In this document: positions 9,051-17,234 of the stretch, one piece after another
Position numbering within the stretch: position 1 is the stretch's first letter
How the letters are laid out: every line of letters starts with the position of its first letter
Program-made: the position numbers and the translations under genes
DNA from: Variovorax paradoxus
Lineage (GTDB): Bacteria > Pseudomonadota > Gammaproteobacteria > Burkholderiales > Burkholderiaceae_C
Length of the DNA stretch: 64,000 nt
Assembly (NCBI GenBank): GCA_016806145.1
Contig: CP063167.1
Span: 2,352,501-2,416,500, forward strand
Direction: 5' to 3'
Notes under the pieces: generated by a model
The model's input: the letters and a program-made list of their open reading frames with translations, nothing else
Database searches by the model: none
Told to the model about the DNA's origin: nothing

Positions 9051-9353
9051 ATGAAAACGGCTCAGCTTCCTCCGGTTCGGGTTCTGGCATCGGTTCGAGA
9101 GCAGATCGAAAGCGTTCTGCTCGATGGCGAGACCCTGTCGAACTTCGTCGAGAAGGCCGCGATCGACGCAGCGCGGCGCCGCCAGGCCCAGCAGGAATTC
9201 GTGACCCGCGGACGTTCTTCGCTGGCCAAGGCGCGCGCGTCCGGCGAGTACTACTCGGCCAATGACGTGTTCGACGCGATGAAGTCTCGCCTCGAGACCG
9301 CGCGCACCGCGGCGCAGCGAGCACAGGGTGGCGTCGGCAAACGGCGCCCGTGA
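9051..9353 (+). CDS. Antitoxin of a RelE/ParE-type toxin-antitoxin pair
   Basis: A 100-aa small protein. An N-terminal ribbon-helix-helix-like part (PVRVLASVREQIESVLLDGE, LSNFVEKAAIDAA) is followed by the stretch FVTRGRSSLAKARASGEYYS, which looks like the toxin-wrapping arm of YlcI/YnfO-type antitoxins. It overlaps the toxin gene by 4 bp (GTGA), the usual antitoxin-first order. The ATG at 9051 is preferred because the -10 element covers the other in-frame ATG at 9042. The type II assignment is by context plus residue pattern. Confidence 0.78.
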   Translation: MKTAQLPPVRVLASVREQIESVLLDGETLSNFVEKAAIDAARRRQAQQEFVTRGRSSLAKARASGEYYSANDVFDAMKSRLETARTAAQRAQGGVGKRRP

Positions 9354-9661
9354 AATACCTCGTCAGCTTCACGCGCGAAGCGCTCGAGGATCTGCAGCGC
9401 CTCGAAGGTTTTCTCCTCGAACTGGCGATCAAGCATGGCGACTGGGGCCTGCCAGACCGCGCATTGAACGCGATTCGCCACGAGTTTCGAATCCTGGAAT
9501 CGAATCCATTCACATGCAGGATCGCCCATGACGACCGGCTCGAACGCGAACTGGTGATTCCATTCGGCGCGTCCGGATATGTCGCCTTGTTCCATATCGT
9601 GAGCGAGCAGGACATCGTGGTGTCCGCGATTCGGCATCAGCGCGAGGATGACTACCACTGA
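9350..9661 (+). CDS. RelE/ParE family toxin
   Basis: A 103-aa protein with the ParE/RelE fold pattern: KYLVSFTREALEDLQRLEGF at the N-terminus, helical NAIRHEFRILESNP, then beta strands CRIAHDDRLERELVIPFG, YVALFHIV and IVVSAIRHQREDDYH. The closing VxAIRHQRE is a hallmark of ParE-like toxins. These either poison gyrase (ParE) or cleave mRNA at the ribosome (RelE); the sequence alone does not settle which. It starts with GTG overlapping the antitoxin stop, so it is translationally coupled. Confidence 0.85.
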   Translation: MKYLVSFTREALEDLQRLEGFLLELAIKHGDWGLPDRALNAIRHEFRILESNPFTCRIAHDDRLERELVIPFGASGYVALFHIVSEQDIVVSAIRHQREDDYH

Positions 9662-9710
9662 GCCTTCGCGATGAAGGACGGTTCCTCCCTCGGGAAAGCA
9701 TGGCGCGAAG

Positions 9711-10241
9711 CTACTTCGCGACGATCACCACCAGCACCGACGCATCCTCCCCATCGACCGAACGCAGCTTGTGCGCGATGGTGGAGTCGAACTGCACGCA
9801 GTCGCCCACGTTGAGCATCTCCTTGCGGTTGCCGATCTGCAGCTCGATGCGGCCGGTCAGCACGTAGAGGATCTCCTCGCCGTCGTGGTGGCTCATGATC
9901 TTGCTGTGGCCGCCCGCGCGCTCGCCGGGGCGCAGCACGAAGGCGCGCATCAGCCGGCCCTGGCTGACGCCGGCGACCAGCGACATGTAGGTGCGGGCCT
10001 CCTCCTCCGACGGCGCGGGCGCGCGCACGATGGACACGGCATCGGCCACGGTGGAGCGGCCGAACAGGTTCTCGACCGTGACACCCAGCGCGCTCGCGAT
10101 CTTCAGCGCCGACTCGATGGACGGCTTGGAGATGCCGCGCTCCACCTTCGACAGGTAGCTGCGCGTGAGTCCGGAGTCGCTGGCCAATTGCTCGAGCGTG
10201 AGGCCGCTCTGCACCCGCAGGAACTTGAGATTCAGCGCCAT
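9711..10241 (-). CDS. XRE-family regulator with cupin domain
   Basis: A 176-aa protein: an N-terminal HTH_3 domain (LKFLRVQSGLTLEQLASDSG, LTRSYLSKVERGISKPSIES; residues 5-60) followed by a cupin_2 sensing barrel (residues about 105-172, with HHDGEEILYVLTGRIELQIG and GDCVQFDSTIAHKL). PuuR/SutR-like members repress catabolic operons and release DNA when their metabolite binds. It is the last gene in the minus-strand run that begins at 18227, but the gap of about 50 bp from the aldolase gene means it may have its own promoter. Confidence 0.87.
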   Translation of the reverse strand: MALNLKFLRVQSGLTLEQLASDSGLTRSYLSKVERGISKPSIESALKIASALGVTVENLFGRSTVADAVSIVRAPAPSEEEARTYMSLVAGVSQGRLMRAFVLRPGERAGGHSKIMSHHDGEEILYVLTGRIELQIGNRKEMLNVGDCVQFDSTIAHKLRSVDGEDASVLVVIVAK

Positions 10242-10297
10242 GTGTCTGTGGTGTCCATGCGGTCGATCTTAGCGTCGGCGCAGCGCGGCCCGGGGGC

Positions 10298-11077
10298 TCA
10301 ACAATCGAGCGGCGCGGGCGCGCCACGCGTCTGCCGGCACCAGTAGTCGAAGGTGGCGTTGACGATCGAGGGCTTGAGCAGGTAGTCGTGCGCCTCGCGC
10401 GCGAGCACGTCGTCCACCGGCGTCAGCGGGCCGAAGGCCTGGGCGCGGATCTGCATGCGCGCGGCGCGCTCGAGGTAGACCGACAGGTAGGTCGCCTCCT
10501 CGATGGTCTGGCCGGCCGTGAGGTAGCCGTGGTGCGCGAGCACGATGGCGCGCTTGCTGCCGAGCGCGCCCGAGATGATCACGCCCTCCTGGTCGGCGAT
10601 CGGAACGCCCGGCCACTCGCCCAGGAAGGCGCAGTCCTCGTGCAGCGGCGTCATGTCCATCTGCGAGATCACCAGCGGCTGGCGCGCTGCCGCGAGCGCC
10701 GAGGCCCAGGGCGAGTGGGTGTGGATGATCGACTGGACGTCGGGCCGCGCGCGATACACCCACAGGTGGAAGCGCGTGGCGGGGTTGGGCATGCCGGTGC
10801 CGGTCAGGGTGTTGAGGTCCTGGTCGACCTCGATGAAGTCCTCGGGCGTGGCTTCGTCGAAGCCGAGGCCGAAGCGCAGCGTCCAGTAGGCGCCGGGGCG
10901 TTCCGAGCGCGCGCTGATCTGGCCCGCGAGCCCGGCTTCCTGGCCGGTCATCGCGAGGATGCGGCAGGCATAGGCCAGGCTCTGTTTCATGGTGCGCGGC
11001 GCGCCCGCGAGGTGCTGCGCCATCTCGCGGGTGGCGCGCTCGTCGAAGTATTCCTTGCTGCGGAGTTCGGGGGTCAT
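10298..11077 (-). CDS. Class II aldolase/adducin family protein
   Basis: A 259-aa protein with the class II aldolase zinc-site pattern: IHTHSPWASALAA supplies two His and LAHHGYLTAGQTIEEATYLS the third. An acidic GLGFDEATPEDFIEVD segment precedes them. Family members are fuculose-1-phosphate-aldolase-like lyases, or decarboxylases acting on small hydroxy acids. It follows the LysR regulator in a CoA-transferase / ThDP-enzyme operon, so it probably acts on a product of that pathway. Exact reaction unknown. Confidence 0.85.
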   Translation of the reverse strand: MTPELRSKEYFDERATREMAQHLAGAPRTMKQSLAYACRILAMTGQEAGLAGQISARSERPGAYWTLRFGLGFDEATPEDFIEVDQDLNTLTGTGMPNPATRFHLWVYRARPDVQSIIHTHSPWASALAAARQPLVISQMDMTPLHEDCAFLGEWPGVPIADQEGVIISGALGSKRAIVLAHHGYLTAGQTIEEATYLSVYLERAARMQIRAQAFGPLTPVDDVLAREAHDYLLKPSIVNATFDYWCRQTRGAPAPLDC

Positions 11078-11125
11078 GGTTCGATGAAGAGGAAGTTGTG
11101 TGGGTGGAAGGAAGAGGCGCGGCGC

Positions 11126-11998
11126 TCAGGGCACGGCCGCCAGCACCATGTCGACCAGCCGCTGGACCAGCGGCGATTGCGGCTTGCCCGCGCGCGTGAT
11201 CACGACCACGCGGCGGCGCATCAGCGGCCGTTCGATGCGAACCTTGCGCAGGTCGTTGTCCTGCAGCAGCTTGTCGGGCATGCGGGTCGGCAGGATGCAG
11301 GCACCCATGCCGGCGGCGACCAGCCGGACCAGGTTGTCGACGGTCTCGGCCTCGGCGACGATCGGCAGCTTCAAGCTGCCCTGGCGCACCATCTTGCCCA
11401 GCGCATAGTGGGCCGGAAAAGCCACCAGCCGCGGCCGCTCCTCCGTGAGGTCGATGGTTTCGCCATGGGCGCTGTCGCGCGCGGCGACCAGGCACATCTC
11501 GTCGTCGAACAGAGGCCGCGTGTCCAGCGTCTGCGAGGCGACGGCCGTGTCGTAGACCAGGCCGATGTCGGCCTTGCCGTTCTCCACCAGCTCGGCCGCG
11601 TCCGACGAACTGCGGCACATCAGCGACAGCGCGACATCGCTGCATTCGGCCGAGAAGCGCGCCACCACCTCGCCGAGCAGGTAGTAGCTCAGGGTATGGA
11701 CCGCCGCCACCCGCACCGTGCCCTGCGACACGCCGTCGTGCTTGCGCACGCAGTCGACCGCGGCGTCGATGCTGCGGTAGGCGGCCTCGGTCTTCTCCTT
11801 CAGGCCGCGGCCCGCTTCCGTCAGCTCCACGCCGCGCCCGTTGCGCACGAACAGCGGCTGGCCGAGGCAGCTCTCGAGCGTCGCCAACTGGCGGCTCAGG
11901 CCGGGCTGGGTCTGGTCCAGCGCCTCGGCGGCGCGCGAGAGCGACTTCAGGCTCGCGATCTTGAGGAAGTACCGCAACTGGCGGTCGAGGGAATCCAC
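11126..11998 (-). CDS. LysR family transcriptional regulator
   Basis: A 290-aa LysR regulator: winged helix-turn-helix at residues 1-62 (LRYFLKIASLKSLSRAAEAL, then TQPGLSRQLATLES), then a periplasmic-binding-like effector domain. The start codon is GTG at 11998. Unusually for this family it is not divergent from its targets. It lies inside the minus-strand run, 10 bp after the AcuI-like gene, so it is probably co-transcribed with the genes upstream and may autoregulate the operon. Confidence 0.88.
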   Translation of the reverse strand: MDSLDRQLRYFLKIASLKSLSRAAEALDQTQPGLSRQLATLESCLGQPLFVRNGRGVELTEAGRGLKEKTEAAYRSIDAAVDCVRKHDGVSQGTVRVAAVHTLSYYLLGEVVARFSAECSDVALSLMCRSSSDAAELVENGKADIGLVYDTAVASQTLDTRPLFDDEMCLVAARDSAHGETIDLTEERPRLVAFPAHYALGKMVRQGSLKLPIVAEAETVDNLVRLVAAGMGACILPTRMPDKLLQDNDLRKVRIERPLMRRRVVVITRAGKPQSPLVQRLVDMVLAAVP

Positions 11999-12007
11999 GC
12001 GATCCGA

Positions 12008-12988
12008 TCAGGCGTTCACGTCGACGATCAGGCGCCCTGCGACCTTGCCGTCGATCAGGTCCTGCGCGGCGGGAATCGCCTGCGCCAGGCCGATGGTCGC
12101 GGTCATCGCGAGCGTTTCGTCCGCGCCCAGCGTGCGCTGCAACTGGGTCCAGGCTTCCAGGCGCCGGGGCAGCGCGGCCTTCACGCTGTCGATGCCCACG
12201 AGCGTCACGCCGCGCAGGATGAAGGGCGCGACGGTGGACGGGAAGTCCATGCCCTGCGCCAGCCCACAGGCCGCGACCACGCCGCCGTACTTCGTGGCGG
12301 CGCAGGCATTGGCCAGCGTATGGCTGCCCACGCAGTCGACCACCGCGGCCCAGCGCTCCTTCTGCAGCGGCTTGCCCGGCGCGGACAGCAGCTCGCGGCC
12401 GATCACCTCGTGCGCGCCCAGTGCCTTCAGCCGCGCGGCCTCCTGCGGGCGGCCCGTGGCGGCCACGACCCGGAAGCCGCGCCTGGCCAGCAGGCTGACG
12501 GCGAAGCTGCCCACGCCGCCGTTGGCGCCGGTCACCAGCACCTCGCCGGCGTGCGGCCCGATGTCGCGCTCGATCGCGAGCACGCACAGCATGGCCGTCA
12601 GCCCCGCGGTGCCGATCGCCATCGCATGGCGGCTCGTAAGGCCCGCCGGCATCGCCACCAGGTACGAGGCCGGCACCCTCGCCTTCTGCGCCAGCCCGCC
12701 CCAATGGCCTTCGCCCACGCCCCAGCCCGTGAGGATCACCTGGTCGCCGGCCTTGAAGTCGGGCGACGCGCTCTCGCCGACCGTGCCCGCGAAGTCGATG
12801 CCGGGCACCATCGGCCACTGCCGCACGATCGGGCCGCGGCCGGTGATGGCGAGCGCGTCCTTGTAGTTGAGGCTCGAGAACTCGACGTCGACCGTGACGT
12901 CGCCCTCGGGCAGCGCCGAGGCCTCGAGGGCCTTCACGGCGGCCAGTGTCTTGCCGCCCTGCTGGGTCAGGTGGATCGCATTGAACAT
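12008..12988 (-). CDS. acuI: Acrylyl-CoA reductase family oxidoreductase (YhdH/AcuI-like)
   Basis: A 326-aa medium-chain dehydrogenase/reductase without the structural zinc cysteines. FSSLNYKDALAITGRGPIVR and PGIDFAGTV are typical of the YhdH/AcuI branch, and VTGANGGVGSFAV is the NADPH-binding loop. AcuI reduces acryloyl-CoA to propionyl-CoA with NADPH. Beside a CoA transferase and an acyl-CoA dehydrogenase, reduction of an enoyl-CoA is plausible here. The start ATG at 12988 lies 20 bp after the ThDP-enzyme stop, with an AAGGAAACCC ribosome site. Confidence 0.8.
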   Translation of the reverse strand: MFNAIHLTQQGGKTLAAVKALEASALPEGDVTVDVEFSSLNYKDALAITGRGPIVRQWPMVPGIDFAGTVGESASPDFKAGDQVILTGWGVGEGHWGGLAQKARVPASYLVAMPAGLTSRHAMAIGTAGLTAMLCVLAIERDIGPHAGEVLVTGANGGVGSFAVSLLARRGFRVVAATGRPQEAARLKALGAHEVIGRELLSAPGKPLQKERWAAVVDCVGSHTLANACAATKYGGVVAACGLAQGMDFPSTVAPFILRGVTLVGIDSVKAALPRRLEAWTQLQRTLGADETLAMTATIGLAQAIPAAQDLIDGKVAGRLIVDVNA

Positions 12989-13008
12989 GGGTTTCCTTGG
13001 GTTCGTCT

Positions 13009-14694
13009 TCAAAGGGCCGACCGCAGCGAGTCGGCCAGCGCATAGTGGGTGGCGCAGCGCACCTCGATCACGGCCGGGCCGCGCACGGCCAGCGCCTCGG
13101 CCATGACCTGCGCGGCCTCGTCCGCATGCCGCACCACATGGCCCGAGGCGCCGAAGGCCCGCGCGAGCGCGGCGAAGTCGGGGTTGCGCAGGTCGGTGCC
13201 GCTGACGCGGCCCGGATAGGAACGCTCCTGGAACGAGCGGATCGTTCCGTACGAGGCGTTGTTGGCGACGACGATCTTCAGGTCGATGCCGCGGTCCACC
13301 GCGGTCGCGAGCTCGTTGCCGCTCATGAGGAAGCCGCCGTCGCCGCAGAAGGCGATCACCTGCCGCCGCGGATGGCGCAGGCCCGCGGCCAGGCCCGCGG
13401 GCACGCCCATGCCCATCGCGCCGCAGGCCGAGCCGAGCAGGCGGTTCGACGGCCCGAGCCGCAGCGCGCGATGCACCCAGGCGGCGAAGTTGCCCGAGTC
13501 GGTCGTGAGGATCGTGTCGTCGCGCATCGCGCCGCGCACGGCGTTGATCGCATGGCCCAGCACGTCCTGCGCGGGCACGCGGGCTTCGTTCCAGCCGTGC
13601 GCCGCTTCGCGCGCATGCAGGCCCGCACGCAGCCATTCGCTGCGGTCGATGGGCGGCGGCGTGATGCGCAGCAGTGCGTCCACGAAGGCGCGCGCGGTCG
13701 ACACCACGCCGAGCGTGGTCGTGAAGTGGCGGCCGATCGCGCCAGCATCGGGGTACACGTGCAGCAGCCTCTGCGCATCGGGCGACTGGCGCGGAACCGT
13801 GAAGCCCTGCGTCGACACGTCGCCGAGCCGCGTGCCGATGCCGACGATCAGGTCGGCCTGCGCGAACAGCGCCGTGTGGACGGCGGAGGGAAAGAAGCCC
13901 AGTTGCCCGAGCCAGTGCGGATGCGTGTTGGGAAAGAGGTCCTGGTTCTTGTTCGTGACCGCGACCGGCAATTGCCAGGCCTCGCTGAGCGCGACCAGCG
14001 CCTGCCTGAAGGCGCCATCGGCGCAGGCTTCGCCGCCGACGATGAGCACGGGCCGCTCGGCCCGGGCGAGCAGCGCGGCGGCGTCTTCCATCGCCTGCAT
14101 CGACGGCGCGGGCCGCGCGACGCCGAAGCGCGTGGCGGCGCATCGGGGGATCTCCTGGGCCAGCAGGTCCTCGGGCAGCTCGACGATCACCGGGCCCGGC
14201 GTGCCGCTGGCCGCGGTCGAGAAGGCGCGTGCCAGGGTCTCGGCGGCCTGCGACGCGAGGTGGATGCGGGCGGTCCACTTCGCCATCGGCCCGAACAGGC
14301 GCGCCGCGTCGATCTCCTGCACCGCGTCGCGCCCCAGGTTCGGCAGGTCGACCTGCCCGACCAGCACCACCAGCGGCAGCGCCTCCTGCGAGGCCACGTG
14401 GATGCCGATGGTGGCGTTCGCGAGGCCCGGCCCGCGGCTCACCATCACCACGCCCGGCGCGCCCGTCAGCCGCGCATCGGCCGCTGCCGCGAGGCTGGCG
14501 GAGCCTTCGTGGCGGCAGGTCACGAGGTCGAAGTCCTCGCGGCCGTGCAGCGCATCGAGCAAGGGAAGAAAGCTCTCGCCCGGCACGCTGAAGGCGCGCT
14601 GCACGCCGTGAAGGGCGAGGCTGTCGGCAAGGAGGTCGGCGACGCGGAATGGCATGGGGGACTCGGTTTCGATGGGAGTTCGTCGTGCGTTCAT
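13009..14694 (-). CDS. Thiamine-diphosphate-dependent enzyme (acetolactate-synthase-like)
   Basis: A 561-aa three-domain ThDP enzyme: N-terminal Pyr domain with the catalytic Glu in FSVPGESFLPLLDALHG, a middle nucleotide-like domain (GPVIVELPEDL, PVLIVGGEA), and a C-terminal PP domain with the Mg-ThDP motif FCGDGGFLMSGNEL followed by VVANNASYGT. This layout covers acetolactate synthase, benzoylformate decarboxylase and oxalyl-CoA decarboxylase relatives. The ATG at 14694 overlaps the stop of the CoA-transferase B gene (ATGA), which supports it over the internal ATG at 14655. The substrate is probably a 2-oxo acid or acyl-CoA made by the operon's other enzymes. Confidence 0.84.
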   Translation of the reverse strand: MNARRTPIETESPMPFRVADLLADSLALHGVQRAFSVPGESFLPLLDALHGREDFDLVTCRHEGSASLAAAADARLTGAPGVVMVSRGPGLANATIGIHVASQEALPLVVLVGQVDLPNLGRDAVQEIDAARLFGPMAKWTARIHLASQAAETLARAFSTAASGTPGPVIVELPEDLLAQEIPRCAATRFGVARPAPSMQAMEDAAALLARAERPVLIVGGEACADGAFRQALVALSEAWQLPVAVTNKNQDLFPNTHPHWLGQLGFFPSAVHTALFAQADLIVGIGTRLGDVSTQGFTVPRQSPDAQRLLHVYPDAGAIGRHFTTTLGVVSTARAFVDALLRITPPPIDRSEWLRAGLHAREAAHGWNEARVPAQDVLGHAINAVRGAMRDDTILTTDSGNFAAWVHRALRLGPSNRLLGSACGAMGMGVPAGLAAGLRHPRRQVIAFCGDGGFLMSGNELATAVDRGIDLKIVVANNASYGTIRSFQERSYPGRVSGTDLRNPDFAALARAFGASGHVVRHADEAAQVMAEALAVRGPAVIEVRCATHYALADSLRSAL

Positions 14695-15347
14695 GCGACA
14701 AGGGCCGCGGCCGGGCGCAACGGCGCGGCGGTCAACGCCTGCAGCCGTTCGAACGAGAGACCGTCGACCATGCGGCTCACCACCAGCCCGTCGGGCTCGA
14801 CCTCGATCACGGCCAGGTCGGTGAAGATGCGCCGCACCACGCCCACGGCGGTCAGCGGGAAGGTGCAGGCCTCGACGATGCGCGACTCGCCCTCCTTCGT
14901 CTGGTGCTCCATCAGCACCCAGATCGACTTCGCGCCCACGGCCAGGTCCATCGCGCCGCCCACGGCCGGCGGCGCCGAGCCATCGAGGCCCATGCTCCAG
15001 TTGGCGATGTCGCCGCGCGCGCTGACCTGGTAGGCGCCGAGGATGGCGATGTCGAGGTGGCCGCCGCGCATCATCGCGAACGACAGCCCGGTGTCGAAGT
15101 AGGAGCCGCCCGGCAGGATGGTGACCGGGGTCTTGCCCGCGTTGATCAGGTCGCGGTCTTCCGCGCCCGGCGCCGGCCGCGGCCCGATGTGCAGGATGCC
15201 GTTCTCGCTGTGCGTGACCACGCCCGAGGCCGCGGTGATGTGGTCCGACACCAGCGTCGGAAAACCGATGCCGAGGTTGACGAAGCTGCGCGGCGGCAGC
15301 TGCGAGGCCGCCAGCGCGGCCAGTTGTTCGCGCGTGAGTCTGTTCAT
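14691..15347 (-). CDS. CoA transferase subunit B (family I)
   Basis: A 218-aa beta subunit of a 3-oxoacid CoA transferase. VNLGIGFPTLVSDHI and the catalytic Glu in THSENGILHIGP are the family marks, followed by GGSYFDTGLSFAMMRGGHLD. With subunit A just upstream it would move CoA between succinyl-CoA or acetyl-CoA and an organic acid. The start overlaps the subunit A stop by ATGA and its own stop overlaps the ThDP-enzyme start in the same way, so four genes in a row are translationally coupled. Confidence 0.88.
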   Translation of the reverse strand: MNRLTREQLAALAASQLPPRSFVNLGIGFPTLVSDHITAASGVVTHSENGILHIGPRPAPGAEDRDLINAGKTPVTILPGGSYFDTGLSFAMMRGGHLDIAILGAYQVSARGDIANWSMGLDGSAPPAVGGAMDLAVGAKSIWVLMEHQTKEGESRIVEACTFPLTAVGVVRRIFTDLAVIEVEPDGLVVSRMVDGLSFERLQALTAAPLRPAAALVA

Positions 15348-16012
15348 CCCCGATCTCCCAGGAAGACGCGGTCGACGAAGATGCAGGGCGTCACGATGCA
15401 TTCGGGATCGAGGCCGCCGACCGGCACGATCTCGTCGACCTCGAACACCACCGTGTCGGCCGCGGTGGCCATCACCGGCGAGTAGTTGCGCGCCGTCTTG
15501 TTGTAGACGATGTTGCCCATGGTGTCGGCCTGCCTGCCCTTGAGCAGCGCGAAGTCGGCGCGCAGCGGCTTCTCGAGCACGTAGTCGCGCCCGTCGATGC
15601 GCTCCACGCGCTTGCCCTCGGTCAGCACCGTGCCGATGCCCACCGGCGAATAGAAGCCGCCGATGCCCGCGCCGCCGCAGCGGATGCGCTCGATCAGCGT
15701 GCCCTGCGGCACCAGCTCGAGCTCGACCGTGCCGGCGCGGTACGCCACGGCGAAGGCCTTGGCGCTGCGCGGGTACGAACAGACGATCTTGCGCACGATG
15801 CCGGCCGTGAACCAGAGCGACAGGTCGTCGGCATCGGCGCCCGCGTTGTTGGAGATCACGGTGAGCTCGCGCACGCCCAGCGCCAGCACGGCCTGGATGA
15901 TGGCGCGCGGCAGGCCGGCACCGCCGAACCCGCCGACCAGCAGCGTGGCGCCATCGCGCAGGCCCTCGAGCGACTGCGCGGCGCTGTCGACGACCACATG
16001 TCTCAGGCTCAT
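15344..16012 (-). CDS. CoA transferase subunit A (family I)
   Basis: A 222-aa alpha subunit of a family I CoA transferase, recognised by ATLLVGGFGGAGLP, ELTVISNNAG, VCSYPRSAKAF, and the C-terminal FVDRVFLGDRG. It pairs with the B subunit encoded immediately downstream; both are needed for activity. The start ATG at 16012 overlaps the acyl-CoA dehydrogenase stop (ATGA). PcaIJ/AtoDA-like enzymes activate 3-oxoadipate or acetoacetate; here the acid substrate is unknown. Confidence 0.88.
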   Translation of the reverse strand: MSLRHVVVDSAAQSLEGLRDGATLLVGGFGGAGLPRAIIQAVLALGVRELTVISNNAGADADDLSLWFTAGIVRKIVCSYPRSAKAFAVAYRAGTVELELVPQGTLIERIRCGGAGIGGFYSPVGIGTVLTEGKRVERIDGRDYVLEKPLRADFALLKGRQADTMGNIVYNKTARNYSPVMATAADTVVFEVDEIVPVGGLDPECIVTPCIFVDRVFLGDRG

Positions 16013-17217
16013 GGTTGCTGGGTTCCTTGTTGCTCGCCGCGGGCGGAAGCCGAGGGATAGGCCGCGGCCAGCCCGCGGCCGATGCGGTCGTTGAGCATCT
16101 CGGTGCTGCCGTCGGCGAAGGCCGCGAGCCGCACTTCGGACGCGAGCGCGACCAGGCCGTTGGGCGCGGTCGCGCCCACGGCGCCCATCGCGCGGATGCA
16201 CTGCTCGATGCCCTCGGTGGCGGTCTCGACCGCGATCTTCTTGGCGCTGGCCGCGAGCTCGGGGCCGCAGGTGCCGGCATCGATGCGCCGCGCCGCCTTC
16301 ACCACGAGCGCATTGGCGGCCTCGAGCCGGGCCGCGACCTCCGCCAGCGCCCATTGCAGTCCCTGGTGCGCGAGCAGCGGCTTGCCGAACGCGGTGCGCT
16401 GGCCGCAGTACGCGACAGCGGTGCACAGCGCCGCATGCAGCGAGCCGGTGCACATGGCCGCCACATGCACGCGCGCCGCGTTGATGGCTTCCATCGAGGC
16501 GCGAAAGGCCTCGCCGGGGGCGTGGATCAGTGCCCAGTCGGGCACGAAGTGCCGATCGAAGACGATCTCGGCGAGCCTGAACTCCATCGCACCCGGCAGC
16601 TCGTGCGGCGTCGCGGCGAAGGCCTTGCCGGCCTCGGGCTCGACCAGGAAGCCCGCGATCGCCTGCGATCCATCGGCCGCGGTGGTGCGCGCGAGCACCA
16701 TCAGCAGGTTGGCGATGGCGCCATTGCTGACCCAGGCCTTGGTGCCGTCGAGCAGCCAGCCGCCCTCGGTGCGCACGGCCTGCGAACGCAGCTGCGTAAG
16801 GTCGCTGCCGGCCGTGGGTTCCGACATCGCCGGTGCGCCGATCAGCCGGCCGGCCAGCAGCCCCGGCAGCAGGCGTTCCTTCTGCACCGCCGAACCGTGA
16901 CGCCACAGCCGCGTCGCCATGCCCTGCATGTTGTTGAGGCAGAAGGCCGCGGCGAAGCCATGGCCCGCCATGGTCTGCGCGACGCGGACCTTGCAGAGGA
17001 AGGAGGCACCGAAGCCGCCGCCCTCCTCGGGCACCTGCAGGCCGAGCATGCCCAGCGCGGCCCATTGGGCGATCACCGTGCGTTCACAGGGCTCGCCGCG
17101 CGAACGCGCCTGCGCGAGCCGCGGCGCGAGCACCTCGGTGCAGAAGCGCTCGGTGTCGCGCACCAGCGCCAGCTCGCGCGCCGTGAGGCCGCTGTCCAGT
17201 TCGTCGAAGAAGCTCAT
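16009..17217 (-). CDS. Acyl-CoA dehydrogenase
   Basis: A 402-aa flavoprotein with the full acyl-CoA dehydrogenase layout: N-terminal helical domain (GMLGLQVPEEGGGFGASF), beta domain with AMSEPTAGSDLTQLRS and KAWVSNGA, and C-terminal helical domain with RTAFGKPLLAHQGLQWALAE and the DGSTEMLNDRIGRGLA end. It oxidises acyl-CoAs to enoyl-CoAs and passes electrons to ETF. It follows the Bug gene by 17 bp. With the CoA transferase it suggests activation and beta-oxidation of an imported short carboxylate. Confidence 0.88.
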   Translation of the reverse strand: MSFFDELDSGLTARELALVRDTERFCTEVLAPRLAQARSRGEPCERTVIAQWAALGMLGLQVPEEGGGFGASFLCKVRVAQTMAGHGFAAAFCLNNMQGMATRLWRHGSAVQKERLLPGLLAGRLIGAPAMSEPTAGSDLTQLRSQAVRTEGGWLLDGTKAWVSNGAIANLLMVLARTTAADGSQAIAGFLVEPEAGKAFAATPHELPGAMEFRLAEIVFDRHFVPDWALIHAPGEAFRASMEAINAARVHVAAMCTGSLHAALCTAVAYCGQRTAFGKPLLAHQGLQWALAEVAARLEAANALVVKAARRIDAGTCGPELAASAKKIAVETATEGIEQCIRAMGAVGATAPNGLVALASEVRLAAFADGSTEMLNDRIGRGLAAAYPSASARGEQQGTQQP

Positions 17218-17234
17218 GGTCAGCGCCTTCCGTC

